A DNA stretch of 64,000 nt, taken from NCBI RefSeq assembly GCF_006335015.1, contig NZ_VDGT01000019.1:1-64000 (forward strand), read 5' to 3'. The translations under genes and the position numbers were made by a program. Positions 1 to 9,265 of the stretch are shown here, piece after piece; within the stretch, counting starts at the first letter, position 1, and each line of letters opens with the position of its first letter. The stretch is from Streptomyces sedi (GTDB taxonomy: Bacteria; Actinomycetota; Actinomycetes; Streptomycetales; Streptomycetaceae). Under the pieces are notes generated by a model, which was not told the DNA's origin, made no database searches, and worked only from the letters and a program-made list of their open reading frames with translations.

Positions 1-126
1 GCTCCGGGCTCCGGGCTCCGGGCTCCGGGCTCCGGGCTCCGGGCTCCGGGCTCCGGGCTCCGGGCTCCGGGCTCCGGGCTCCGGGCTCCGGGCTCCGGGC
101 TCCGGGCTCCGGGCTCCGGGCTCCGG
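1..126. repeat. Perfect tandem array of a 7-bp unit, GCTCCGG x18
   Basis: The window opens inside an uninterrupted array of the heptamer GCTCCGG, 18 perfect copies with no sequence variation. It probably continues to the left of the window. The unit length is not a multiple of three, so the array would shift frame if translated, and no gene covers it. Perfect short arrays expand and contract by slippage and are also a common place for assembly breaks, so the true copy number is uncertain. Confidence 0.95.
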
Positions 127-408
127 GGAGCCTCGCTAGCACATCTCAAAGCCGGCTACAACCCTTCGAAACGTTCCACAGGCGCGCGGGGCCAGGGCCC
201 CGGTGGACGGCGATCCACCGATCGCAGGGTACTCGCCGATCGGGAGCCACCTCGACCGGTCGACGGATCCCGCTCAGGGAAGGCGCGCGATGCTCTGGCC
301 GATGCCGACGACCTTCCCGCGTCGAAGCGGCCATGGTGGGGGAGGATGGCCACCACGCCGGAACGGGGCGTTGTCGGGAAACTCAGGGGCTTCCGGGGAA
401 GGGGACTC

Positions 409-993
409 ATGCTTGACCCGCACTGGGTTTTCGTCGGCGCGGCGCTGGGGTTGATCGGTAGTCTGCGGTACGCGTTCGCGACGGCGCGAGGGGCCGCCCG
501 CCCCAATCTCGTGACATGGTCCCTGTGGGCCGCCGCGCCGCTGATCGGGTTCTTCGCCCAGCTCAGTTCGGGGGTGGGACCGCAATCCGCCCTCACCCTC
601 GCCGCCGGGTTGGGGCCACTCATCGTCGTTCTGTCGGCGCTCCTGACCGCGCACAGCCGGGTGCGTGTGGGGCTCTTCGACCTCGGGTGTGCGGCTGTGG
701 CGCTGATCGCCCTTGTCATCTGGTTCGGTCTGGGACAAGCGTCCCTGGCGGTGGTCGCCGCCGCCTCGGCCGACGCGGTGGCTGCTCTGCCGACGATCAG
801 GAAGGCGTGGAGCGACCCCGAGTCCGAGAATCTGCTCTTCTATGTCCTGGTGTGCCTCGGTGCCGTCATCACGCTGCTGACGATCGACAGCTGGGAGCCG
901 GAGTCCTGGGTCTTCGCGGTCTACATCGTGGCGCTCACCACCCTCCTCACCGCCATCATCAGCGGCCGACGCGGGTTGTCGCGGCGCGCGTAG
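409..993 (+). CDS. Small multi-pass membrane protein of unknown function
   Basis: This is a 194-residue hydrophobic protein with about six membrane segments. It looks like an internal duplication: an early segment carries RPNLVTWSLW after a helix, and the second half repeats a similar helix-loop pattern around DAVAALPTIRKAW, somewhat like PQ-loop or SemiSWEET-type transporters. That resemblance is only a pattern; I cannot assign a substrate. I chose the ATG at 409 over the upstream ATG at 346 because GGAAGGGG lies just before it and the protein then starts directly at the first membrane helix. The gene stands alone, downstream of the heptamer array. Confidence 0.7.
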   Translation: MLDPHWVFVGAALGLIGSLRYAFATARGAARPNLVTWSLWAAAPLIGFFAQLSSGVGPQSALTLAAGLGPLIVVLSALLTAHSRVRVGLFDLGCAAVALIALVIWFGLGQASLAVVAAASADAVAALPTIRKAWSDPESENLLFYVLVCLGAVITLLTIDSWEPESWVFAVYIVALTTLLTAIISGRRGLSRRA

Positions 994-1296
994 CGGGGAA
1001 GGGCCAGTGACGCCCGGCGTGATCCGCGCCCCACCCCCGGTCGCCCGCCGTGCCGTCCACCCGCCCGGGACCTGATGACATGCTCGCGGCGTGGCCGGTG
1101 TGTGGTCCCCCAGCGGTCCCCGGGAGACCATCGTCGATTCGCACGAGTGGGCGAACAGACGTGGCGGTGGAGACTCAGACGTTCCCAGAGACACGTCATC
1201 TTTGAGGTCGGGGGAGGGCTCTTGCGAGGGCTGGCGACTCGTGTGCCTCGGCACCCGGTTGGCCACGAGGCCCCTGTCGGTACGTCAGTTGGCCGT
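994..1296. other. Intergenic stretch, nothing recognised
   Basis: About 300 bases between the end of the membrane protein gene and the end of the SDR gene on the other strand. The two genes converge here. Short reading frames exist on both strands but none has a ribosome site or protein-like composition. I see no strong terminator hairpin. Confidence 0.5.
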
Positions 1297-2226
1297 TCAC
1301 GGGCTCTGTTCCTGCGGGAGTTGTTCCAACCAGTCCCAGAGGGAGCGTTCGCGCTCGGGGTTGTACGACTCCTTGGAAGACGGCACGGCTTTGGTCCGGT
1401 GAATGTAGGCGCCTGTCGCGGCGGGGGTGGTGCCGAGGACAGCGTCGGCGAGTTTCCTGCCCGCGGGGACGGTGGTGTCCACCAGGGGAGTGGCAGCCAG
1501 TGCCGGGACGACCCACCGCATCAGGAAGGGGAACGCACCGCCGGCTTCCCGCGCGAGTCCTGTTCCGACGACCAGGCTGGGGTTGTACGCGACGATGTCC
1601 ACACCTTCGGGCAGCTGGCGGGACCACTCGTGGACCAGGTAGATGCCGCCGAGCTTGCTGGTGACGTACGCACGGCGGCCGGCCCGGACGTTTCCGGAGC
1701 GGTCGTACGCGCCAGGTCGGGAGATGTCCGGGACGGCCCACCGGGGCGAGGGCATGGTCCCTCCGGTGTGCCGGAGGTCGCCGAAGTGCGCGTCGCTGAC
1801 CGTGACGACGATGCGGGCCGGTGGGCGCAGGTGGGGGTGGAGTTGTCGCAGGAGCTGGTGGGTGGACATGACGTTCACGGCGAACGTCCGCTCGTAGCCG
1901 TCGACCGTCGTCTCCAGCGCATTGGCCAGGTGCACCCCCGCGTTGAGGACCAGGCCCCACAGCGGCGGCAGGGCGCCGGAGTCCAGGAGGTCTTCGAGCC
2001 GCGCGCCGGCGGCGGCGACATCGGCCCTGCTCGCCAGATCGATGTCGACGTGTGAGACGTGCGGCGAGATCGCGCGCAGTAGCGGCAGTGTCTCGCCGGC
2101 GGAGGAGGCCCGTCCGAGAACGACCAGGTGGGTGTCGGGGCGGCGCCTGAGGATGTCCCGCGCGGCCTCGAAGCCGATCCCTCGGGTGGCGCCGGTCATG
2201 ATCAGGGATCGTTCCGCTGTGGTCAT
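1297..2226 (-). CDS. Short-chain dehydrogenase/reductase (SDR)
   Basis: A 309-residue NAD(P)-dependent oxidoreductase of the SDR superfamily. The cofactor motif TGATRGIG is at residues 11-18, the LNAG motif at 94-97, a probable catalytic Ser at 144, and the YxxxK pair is Tyr187/Lys191. The layout resembles the protochlorophyllide-reductase/retinol-dehydrogenase-like branch. The start at 2226 is preceded by AGGAG at good spacing; an upstream in-frame start at 2307 has no such site. It is transcribed divergently from an MmyB-type regulator, a pairing documented in actinomycetes, so it is probably that regulator's target. The substrate is unknown. Confidence 0.9.
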   Translation of the reverse strand: MTTAERSLIMTGATRGIGFEAARDILRRRPDTHLVVLGRASSAGETLPLLRAISPHVSHVDIDLASRADVAAAGARLEDLLDSGALPPLWGLVLNAGVHLANALETTVDGYERTFAVNVMSTHQLLRQLHPHLRPPARIVVTVSDAHFGDLRHTGGTMPSPRWAVPDISRPGAYDRSGNVRAGRRAYVTSKLGGIYLVHEWSRQLPEGVDIVAYNPSLVVGTGLAREAGGAFPFLMRWVVPALAATPLVDTTVPAGRKLADAVLGTTPAATGAYIHRTKAVPSSKESYNPERERSLWDWLEQLPQEQSP

Positions 2227-2310
2227 GGGGGAGTCTCCTGAGCTGAGGGCGGTGGCGCCGACCTGCGCCGACGTCCGCGTTCCGCGTTCCACGTTCTGCG
2301 ACACCACCGA

Positions 2311-2342
2311 CCCTGACGCGGTCTCCGACCGTCAGGGAGACC
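2311..2342. promoter_or_regulatory. Nested inverted repeats, likely operator of the SDR/MmyB pair
   Basis: CCCTGACG (2311-2318) is matched by CGTCAGGG (2330-2337). Interleaved with it, GGTCTCC (2320-2326) is matched by GGAGACC (2336-2342). Both repeats are perfect and lie between the divergent starts at 2226 and 2414. The position suggests a binding site for the adjacent regulator; this is inference from symmetry and location. Confidence 0.5.
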
Positions 2343-2413
2343 GCCTTGAGGCTGGTATCCACAGGGCCACTGTCCGACCGGGAACTCGCCCCACGGGGAG
2401 GGACAATGAACCC

Positions 2414-3208
2414 ATGCGAGGAGACGAGCGGTCAGACCTGGGCGAGTACCTACGTCACCACCGCTCCCGGACGGCGCCCCCGGACCGGCCCGGAGCCTCC
2501 CCGCTGTCCCGCCGCCGCGTCCCGGGTCTGCGACGTCAGGAACTCGCCGACATGGCGGGCCTCTCGGTCGAGTACTACACCCGCCTCGAACAGGGCCGCG
2601 CCGTCCACCCGTCGCGGGAGATCCTCACCGCACTGGCCCGGGCGTTCCGGCTCTCCAGCCCCGAACGCGACCACCTCTTCCGCCTCGCCGGCGAGCGCAC
2701 CCCGCCCTCTCGGGCACCCACCACCAAGATCCGCTCCGGGCTCCGGCAGCTGCTCGACGGACTGAACAACGTCATGCCCGTCACCGTCCACGACGGCCGC
2801 CTCGACATACTCGCCTTCAACACCGCCGCCGCAGACCTGTTCGGCCCCCTCTTCGGCGACGGACGCTTCGGCCGCAACATCGCCCACCAGGCATTCACCG
2901 CAACGGGACTCGACAAAGTGCTCGGCACCAAGGGAGCCGAACAACTGGCCCGGGTAGCCACCGCCGAACTCCGCAAAGCACTCAGCCACTACCCCGAAGA
3001 CCCCTACCTCCGCTCCCTGTTCCGCGAACTCACGACAAAGTGCCCCGAGTTCGACCGCCACTGGCAGAAGGGCGAGATCGGCACCTGGAGTTCCGTGATG
3101 AAGCACGTGAACCACCCGACCAAGGGCCCGCTCATCTACGACAGCGAAATGCTCCACGACCCCGAGAACGACCACTGGGTCCTGCTCTTCACTCCCCACC
3201 AGCCCTGA
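2414..3208 (+). CDS. XRE-family regulator with MmyB-like ligand-binding domain
   Basis: A 264-residue DNA-binding protein. The N-terminal third holds an XRE helix-turn-helix with the diagnostic RRQELADMAGLSVEYYTRLEQG stretch (about residues 38-59), followed by the PSREILTALARAF recognition region. Residues from about 100 to the end match the MmyB-type PAS-like domain (VHDGRLDILAFN, later DPENDHWVLLF near the C-terminus), proposed to bind a small hydrophobic ligand. Known members of this family lie beside SDR genes, as here. The ATG at 2414 is chosen because residues upstream show no conserved pattern; GGGAGGG lies about 10 bases upstream. It probably controls the SDR and itself. Confidence 0.9.
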   Translation: MRGDERSDLGEYLRHHRSRTAPPDRPGASPLSRRRVPGLRRQELADMAGLSVEYYTRLEQGRAVHPSREILTALARAFRLSSPERDHLFRLAGERTPPSRAPTTKIRSGLRQLLDGLNNVMPVTVHDGRLDILAFNTAAADLFGPLFGDGRFGRNIAHQAFTATGLDKVLGTKGAEQLARVATAELRKALSHYPEDPYLRSLFRELTTKCPEFDRHWQKGEIGTWSSVMKHVNHPTKGPLIYDSEMLHDPENDHWVLLFTPHQP

Positions 3209-3412
3209 GAGGTGTTCCCCCGCCGCAGTGCGGTACCCACATGCGGAACGGTCACTCCCTGTCCCGATGCGCCGCCTCACGGCGCGGGCGATCAGTGAGC
3301 TCTTTCAGCGTGGCCGCTGATCGGGTGACGGGTTCGATGCCCGCAACGCACGAGGCTCCTGCGCCGTTGGGGGAGGTGTTCGAAGTCTCAACCCACAGGC
3401 ACGGGAGCCGCG

Positions 3413-4029
3413 TTGGTTCGGTATTCTGCCGCACTCGACCTTCCCCACGCCCTGGTCGAGTGGGTCACGATACTCATCGTCACCCGCGAGGGTGACCGCC
3501 GCTGCAAGCTCCCACCGCACCAGCGTGCCCTGGTCGGCCTTGTGTACCTGCGCCGGCACGACACCCTCGCCCAGCTTGCTGACGGGTTCGGCATCCACGT
3601 CGGCACCGCCCACGCCTACACGTCAGCCGTCGTCGCCCTGCTCGTCGACCGCGCACCTGGCCTGCTGCGCGCCCTGCGCGAGGCAAACCCGGACTACGTC
3701 CTGCTCGACGGCACCCTCGCGGAGTGCGGCCGGGTTGGCGACAGCCGGGCCGACTTCTCCCACAAGCACCGCCGACATGGGGTGAACGTACAGGTGGTGA
3801 CTAACCCCGTCGGGAAGCCGCTGTGGATCTCGCCGACGCTGCCCGGCCGCGCGCACGATCTCACCGCGGCCCGCACGCACCGGATCTTCCGGATCCGCGA
3901 ATGCCAGGGCGTTCCAGTCTTCGCCGACCGCGCCTACATGGGAGCCGGACAACGGTGACGACACCCCTCAGGCGCCCACCAGGCCGTGACCTGACACCGA
4001 CCCAGCACACCGTCAACCGCGCGCCGTCC
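3413..4029 (+). pseudogene. IS5-type transposase, frameshifted and truncated
   Basis: The first 182 codons encode most of a DDE transposase of the IS5 family (DDE_Tnp_4 type): an N-terminal helix-turn-helix region with LPPHQRALVGLVYLRR, then LLDGT, GRAHDLTAART and FADRAYMGAG blocks. The frame stops at 3958. The expected continuation, TTPLRRPPGRDLTPTQ, is present just after in another frame, so an indel lies near 3948. The similarity ends around 4029 and the C-terminal ERGVARLKSW-type block is missing, so the element is dead. No clear terminal repeats could be paired. Confidence 0.85.
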
Positions 4030-4245
4030 ACAACGCGTCGCCCACGATCCACGGCCTGTCGCTCACACCCCCACGAACGGCTCAATCCTCACACCGGGCA
4101 CGGCCACCAGCACCACATCAAAAGATCGTGTTACGAGCTCTTGGCTGCCCGGATTGTTCCTTGATGAAGGGCGGATCGCCGCGGTTGCGTGGCTGTCGGG
4201 CGTGGCTTGCTGTGGAGGGGTCCCAGTAACTGGTAGTTGTGAACT

Positions 4246-4275
4246 TTGACGTTCCGTACGCGTGCGATCTAGGGT
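4246..4275 (+). promoter_or_regulatory. Predicted promoter of the RHS1 toxin gene
   Basis: A TTGACG -35 (4246-4251) and TAGGGT -10 (4270-4275) are separated by 18 bp, ending about 30 bases before the RHS1 start. The same TTTGACGnTCCGT block with an 18-bp spacer lies in front of RHS2 at 20370-20399, while the sequence inside the spacer differs. That conservation supports a real promoter. Confidence 0.65.
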
Positions 4276-4304
4276 GATCTGAGGTCTAGTCCTGGGGGTG
4301 GGGC

Positions 4305-7300
4305 ATGGTGCGTGCGTCCGACTGGAGTCCAGTGGACATGGAACGGGACCCCACGCCCGGCGATCCGGATGAGGTTCGGGAACTGGCCGATGATCTTCAG
4401 GAGTTCGCTGACGATGTCGGCGAGGCGCTTGGCAAGATCCGTGGCTTGGCCTCGGAGCGTGCGGTGATGGACTGGGCGGGGCTGTCAGCGGAAGCCTTTC
4501 GTGCCGAGTTCGATGGTGTGCCGGGCAACCTGACCAAGTTGGAGGAGAGCTACTCCCTCTGCGCGCAGGCGCTCCAAGCTTATTGGCCGAAGCTCCAGAC
4601 CGCGCAGGGCATGGCGGACCGGGCATTGGACCGGGCGATCTCCGCGCAGTCCGATCTCACCTCCGCACAGTCGGCGTTAGGCGACGCCGAGGACTGGGTC
4701 GGCCGCGCCGGAGACGAGGCCGAACGGCTGCAACGTGAGGGCGAACGGGAGAACGTCGAGCCGCCGAGCGAGGACGATGTTCGCGCTGCGGCCCGTGACC
4801 ACCAGGCTGCGCAAGCGGCAGCCGGGGCAGCCAGGTCCCAGGCGAGTGACGCGGAGGAGCGCCTCACTGCTGCGCGCCAACTTGCCCGGGAAGCCGAGGA
4901 GATGCGCGAGGAGGCGGCACATGAGTGCGCCCGCGACATCGACGAGGCCTCCGACGCCGGTATCCAGAACCGGCGTTGGTGGGAGAAGGCCATCAAGTGG
5001 GCGACCGACAACTGGGACACCCTGGTCGAGATCTGCAAGGTCATCGTCGCCGTTCTCGGCGTCGTCGTTATGATCATCGGCGGCCCGCTGGCCTGGGTGG
5101 TCCTGGCCGCCGCTCTCGTCGTTCTCGCCGACACCCTCATCAAGTTCGCACGTGGAGAAGCCGGACTCCTCGACGTGGCGTTTGCGGCATTCGACTGTAT
5201 CCCGGGGCTGAAAGGGTTGACGACTCTTGGCGGGCTCGCGCGGGGCCTTCGTGGAGTTGCGTCAGCGGGGCGCACTGGCCTGCGTGGGCTCGCACAGGGG
5301 GCACGCGGTCTCGGCCGGAACGTGCGGGAACGAGCGGTGGATTGGGGGCGCCGCAACTTTTCCCCCGACCCGGTGGACTTCGCCACCGGCGAGGTGGGGT
5401 GGCCGTCGACTGACCTTGACCTGCCCGGCGTCCTCCCCCTGGTCCTGCGGCGTCATCACCTTTCCTCCTATCGGGACGGCCGACTCTTCGGGCGCACCTG
5501 GGCCTCCACGCTCGACCAGCGACTCATCCTGGAGGAACACGGCGTCCGGTTCCTCGCCGAGGACGGGAAAGAGCTGCACTACCCCGTTCCGCTCGCCGAC
5601 GTGGATAGCCCGGTACTGCCTGTTGAAGGTTCTCGATGGCCGCTGAGTTGGGATGGACAGCCAGGCTCTGAGTTTCGAGTCCATCAGCAGGACAGTGGTC
5701 TGACGTTCCGGTTCGCGCCGGTTACCGGGCACAGCCCTTCCGAGTGCCTCCTACTGGCGATCGAGGATCGCAATGGCAATGTAATCACACTGAGTTACGA
5801 CGAACATGGTGTGCCCACGGAGGTGCGGCATTCCGGCGGTTATCGTGTCGGTGTCGCGGTCTTGGAGGGCCGCGTCACCTCGTTGCGACTCCTGAGCCAT
5901 CCCGGCCAGCCCCTGTTGCGAGCGTACGAGTACGACGAGTCGAGAAACCTCGCGAAGGTCTATAATTCGTCAGGTCTGCCCCTTGAATACTCGTATGACG
6001 AGGCCCAGCGGCTCACACGTTGGGAGGACCGGAATGGCGTGTGGTACCGCTACGAGTATGACGAAGCCGGGCGATGTGTCTTCGGTACGGGCACCTATGG
6101 CGTGCTTGAGTATCGGTACCGCTATGAACCCGAGGAGCACCGCACCACGGCGATCGACTCTCTGGGCAACGCCAAGGTTTACCAGTTCAACGACTGCTTT
6201 CAACTTGTTGCCGAAACGGACGCCTTGGGCCGCAAGACGCTGCGCACCTGGGACCGCTATGACCGCGCCATGACGGTCACCGACCCCCTGGGACACATGA
6301 CCCGCTTCGAGTACGACGAGAGCGGACACCTCGCGGCCTTGACGCGCCCCAATGGAGGGACCGTGCGGGTTGAGTACAACGAACTTGGCCTGGTCACCAG
6401 TCTCACTGAGGCGGATGGCTCGCTCTGGCGGCAGTCCTTCGACGCACTGGGTAACCGGACCGCGGTCCTCGATCCGGCAGGACATCGCACCCGCTATACC
6501 CACGACGAACACGGCGGTCTGTCCTCGTTCACCGAGGCCACGGGAGAGACCACGCGCTTCGAGTGTGACGCCGCGGGGTTGCCACTCTCCGCCACGGACC
6601 CGCTGGGTGAGAGGACCAGCTACCGCCGGGATGCCTTCGGCCGGGTCATTGAACAGGTCAGCCCACTGGGTGCCCGCCAGCGTGTGGAGTACGCCCCCGA
6701 TGGCAGACCGCTGCGAAAAGTTGACCCCCTGGGGGGTGTGCAGACCTGGGAGTGGGATGCCGAGGGTAACCTTCTGCGTCACGTCGATGAGCATGGTGGT
6801 GTCACCCGCTTCGAGTACGGTCCGTTCGACCTGCTGACTGCCCGCAGCGAACCGGACGGCGCCCGCTACGAGTTCCTGCGTGACGCGGAGACCCGCGTCA
6901 CCCGGGTGATCGCCCCTCTGGGGCACACCTGGGAGTACGTCTACGACGCGGCGGGTCACCTGGTTGAGGAAACGGACTACGACGGTCGCACCAGCACCTA
7001 CACCGTCGACCCCCTGGGCCGGGTCCTCTCCCGTACCAATGCCACCGCCCAAACCGTCACCTATCGTCGTGACTCGCTGGGCAACATCATTGAGAAGCGT
7101 GCCGGTGATCAGGTCACCACCTACGACTACGACCTTCTGGGACGTCTGACGGCCGCCGAGGAGCCCGCGTGTCATCTCGGGATCCAACGCGATCAGTTGG
7201 GGAGGATCCTGTCCGAGACCGTCGACGGCCTTACGCTCATCCACACCTATGACGGGACGGGGCGCCCACTCTCCCGGACCACTCCTGGCGGAGTCGTCAG

Positions 7301-8780
7301 CATCTGGGCCTACGACGACGCGGGACGCGCCGCGACCCTGACCACCGCCGGTCGCACGCTCAGCCTTCGGCGGGACGCCGAGGGACGGCTGACCGAACGG
7401 AGCCTGGGTAGCGACATCGTGCTCGGGCAGGGGTGGGACGGCATGGGGCGGCTGACGAACCAGTCACTCACCCTTGTCGGGCAGCAGGTTCGAGACCGCG
7501 GGTACGCCTATCGGTCCGATCACCACCTCAGGCGCATCACCGACAACTCGGTGGGAACCGTGGACGAACTGACGCTGGACCAGATTGGCCGCGTCACCGC
7601 TGTCGCCCGGCCCTGGGGCGCTGAGTCGTATGCCTATGATCTCGCAGGGAACCAGCTTGCCGCCCATCTCACGGGGAGCGGAGGCAGCTTCCCGGGTGCT
7701 GCGGAGCATGACGGCGAGCGTACCTTCACCGGCAGCCGGGTCACGCGCGCCGGCCGCTTCCGCTACACGTACGACCAGGCCGGGCGCACGGTAACGCGTC
7801 AGAAGACGATGTTGTCCAGAAAGCCCGAGACCTGGCGATACGAATGGGATGCCGAAGACCGTCTGGTGCTCGCCATCACTCCCGACGGCGAGCGCTGGCA
7901 CTACCGTTACGACCCCCTGGGGCGCCGAGTGGCCAAGGAGCGGCTGGCCGAGGACGGACGGGTTGTCGAACGGACCCGGTTCACATGGGACGATTTCACA
8001 CTCGTCGAGGAGACCGGCACCGGTCGGCCTGGCGGCGAGTCGGTCGCACGCACCTGGGAGTACGAGGGGCCGCGCCCCGTCGTCCAGGTGGACAGCGCCG
8101 GGGGACCGCGATCAGACGACATCGATCGCCGTTTTTTCGCGATCATCACCGACTTGGTGGGAACGCCCACTGAACTGGTCGATGAGGCCGGGGCTATCGC
8201 CTGGCGATCGCACACCACGCTGTGGGGCCTTGTCACCCACGAATTGCCCGGTGGCACCGAGACGCCACTGCGCTTCCCAGGGCAATACCACGATAGGGAG
8301 ACGGGTTGGCACCACAACGTCTTCCGGCACTACGACCCGGCTACCGCACGGTTCACCACCCCTGACCCGTTGGGGCTCGCGGCGGCGCCGAATCACTATG
8401 GTTACGTCCACAACCCGTGCACGCTGGCCGACCCGCTGGGACTGACCGGGGAGGAGATCCTTCCGCCCGGCTACACTTCCTCCCCTGCGCTGGAAGGCGA
8501 CCCCTACCATCCCGACATGGTCGCGGAACGCAGCCAGCAGAACCGGGATGTGTACGGGCCGTCCGTGACCGAGCGTGCACGGGAATTGGGCTACGACCGG
8601 CGCATCCCACCCAATCGGGCACCGTTCGACTCCCATCGCCAGCCGGTCTTCTCCAACGGTAGGAACTACATCACCCCTGATGTGGACGGTCACAATGTCG
8701 CTGATGGCTGGAAGATGTTCGACAGGCGCGGCAGGCGCACCGGCACCTACGATTCGGCGCTGAACTATGTCAAGAAGTGA
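4305..8780 (+). CDS. RHS1: polymorphic RHS-repeat toxin with RNase-like C-terminal tip
   Basis: A 1491-residue toxin. Residues 1-110 resemble the putative type VII secretion signal of actinobacterial RHS proteins (GLSAEAFR, WXG-like helices). Residues 110-230 are an Ala/Glu-rich coiled coil, 240-285 hold hydrophobic membrane-type segments, and 350-400 are DUF6531-like. YD/RHS repeats run from about 480 to 1330, making the shell expected to encapsulate the toxin. Two DPLGL motifs before residue 1382 mark the usual self-cleavage site. The last 110 residues form the toxin: DVDGHN (Asp1459, Asp1461, His1463) and RRTGTYDSAL recall the Ntox21-like BECR-fold tRNases of CDI systems, an assignment from memory. 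A rare TTA Leu codon at 4677-4679 could make translation bldA-dependent. Immunity gene follows directly. Confidence 0.9.
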   Translation: MVRASDWSPVDMERDPTPGDPDEVRELADDLQEFADDVGEALGKIRGLASERAVMDWAGLSAEAFRAEFDGVPGNLTKLEESYSLCAQALQAYWPKLQTAQGMADRALDRAISAQSDLTSAQSALGDAEDWVGRAGDEAERLQREGERENVEPPSEDDVRAAARDHQAAQAAAGAARSQASDAEERLTAARQLAREAEEMREEAAHECARDIDEASDAGIQNRRWWEKAIKWATDNWDTLVEICKVIVAVLGVVVMIIGGPLAWVVLAAALVVLADTLIKFARGEAGLLDVAFAAFDCIPGLKGLTTLGGLARGLRGVASAGRTGLRGLAQGARGLGRNVRERAVDWGRRNFSPDPVDFATGEVGWPSTDLDLPGVLPLVLRRHHLSSYRDGRLFGRTWASTLDQRLILEEHGVRFLAEDGKELHYPVPLADVDSPVLPVEGSRWPLSWDGQPGSEFRVHQQDSGLTFRFAPVTGHSPSECLLLAIEDRNGNVITLSYDEHGVPTEVRHSGGYRVGVAVLEGRVTSLRLLSHPGQPLLRAYEYDESRNLAKVYNSSGLPLEYSYDEAQRLTRWEDRNGVWYRYEYDEAGRCVFGTGTYGVLEYRYRYEPEEHRTTAIDSLGNAKVYQFNDCFQLVAETDALGRKTLRTWDRYDRAMTVTDPLGHMTRFEYDESGHLAALTRPNGGTVRVEYNELGLVTSLTEADGSLWRQSFDALGNRTAVLDPAGHRTRYTHDEHGGLSSFTEATGETTRFECDAAGLPLSATDPLGERTSYRRDAFGRVIEQVSPLGARQRVEYAPDGRPLRKVDPLGGVQTWEWDAEGNLLRHVDEHGGVTRFEYGPFDLLTARSEPDGARYEFLRDAETRVTRVIAPLGHTWEYVYDAAGHLVEETDYDGRTSTYTVDPLGRVLSRTNATAQTVTYRRDSLGNIIEKRAGDQVTTYDYDLLGRLTAAEEPACHLGIQRDQLGRILSETVDGLTLIHTYDGTGRPLSRTTPGGVVSIWAYDDAGRAATLTTAGRTLSLRRDAEGRLTERSLGSDIVLGQGWDGMGRLTNQSLTLVGQQVRDRGYAYRSDHHLRRITDNSVGTVDELTLDQIGRVTAVARPWGAESYAYDLAGNQLAAHLTGSGGSFPGAAEHDGERTFTGSRVTRAGRFRYTYDQAGRTVTRQKTMLSRKPETWRYEWDAEDRLVLAITPDGERWHYRYDPLGRRVAKERLAEDGRVVERTRFTWDDFTLVEETGTGRPGGESVARTWEYEGPRPVVQVDSAGGPRSDDIDRRFFAIITDLVGTPTELVDEAGAIAWRSHTTLWGLVTHELPGGTETPLRFPGQYHDRETGWHHNVFRHYDPATARFTTPDPLGLAAAPNHYGYVHNPCTLADPLGLTGEEILPPGYTSSPALEGDPYHPDMVAERSQQNRDVYGPSVTERARELGYDRRIPPNRAPFDSHRQPVFSNGRNYITPDVDGHNVADGWKMFDRRGRRTGTYDSALNYVKK

Positions 8781-9222
8781 CGTATTCGCTATCACCCTCG
8801 ACCCGGGACAGCTGTCTCCGGACGCGATAGGGCAGGTCGAGGCGCTGGGCGTTATCCGTATCGGAGACTTTCAGGAAGAATTCCACGCGAGTCTCAGCTT
8901 CTGGAGCGCTGATGACTACCGTCGCAGTTGGCGAGTTGCGTTCTCCGCTCTTGCCGATGATCCGGCCGCGACATCGTGTCTGGTGACATCCATCACCGAC
9001 CCGGCGACCAGCAATTTCATCTTCTGCTGGCCGCTATACCGCTCGGACGAGACCGTGTTCGTCCAGAATTCCCTCATCTTTCTGGAAGAACTTACCTGCC
9101 CCTTCGACCCGGCGGTGCCGTGGCGCTCGGTCCTGCCGCGAGAGACGGTCGGTGAGGAGGGTCAGCCGATCTCTGAATGGACGACCAACATGACGGCGCT
9201 GCGAGACTTCTTCTCCGACTGA
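8767..9222 (+). CDS. Probable immunity protein for RHS1 toxin (CdiI-like)
   Basis: A 151-residue acidic cytoplasmic protein whose ATG lies inside the last codons of RHS1, overlapping by 14 bases, so the two are translationally coupled. The segment FHASLSFWSADDYRRSW (about residues 39-55) resembles the conserved N-terminal block of immunity proteins paired with Ntox21/CdiA-type RNase toxins. No signal peptide or membrane segment is present, which fits a protein neutralising a cytoplasmic nuclease. The family label is tentative; the role as immunity partner rests mainly on position and on how RHS loci are built. IS debris begins about 45 bases downstream. Confidence 0.75.
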   Translation: MSRSDVFAITLDPGQLSPDAIGQVEALGVIRIGDFQEEFHASLSFWSADDYRRSWRVAFSALADDPAATSCLVTSITDPATSNFIFCWPLYRSDETVFVQNSLIFLEELTCPFDPAVPWRSVLPRETVGEEGQPISEWTTNMTALRDFFSD

Positions 9223-9265
9223 AGGAGCGACCTCCGGCCGTGATATCGCAGCGTAGGGCCCGCTA

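Noticed and set aside
1..126. Heptamer array as a CRISPR
   Set aside because: There are no spacers between units and no cas genes nearby; it is a simple tandem repeat.
3285..3370. A tRNA-like stretch with GACGGGTTCGATGCCCGC
   Set aside because: Only a four-pair T-arm can be formed. No matching acceptor stem or anticodon arm is present, so I do not call a tRNA.
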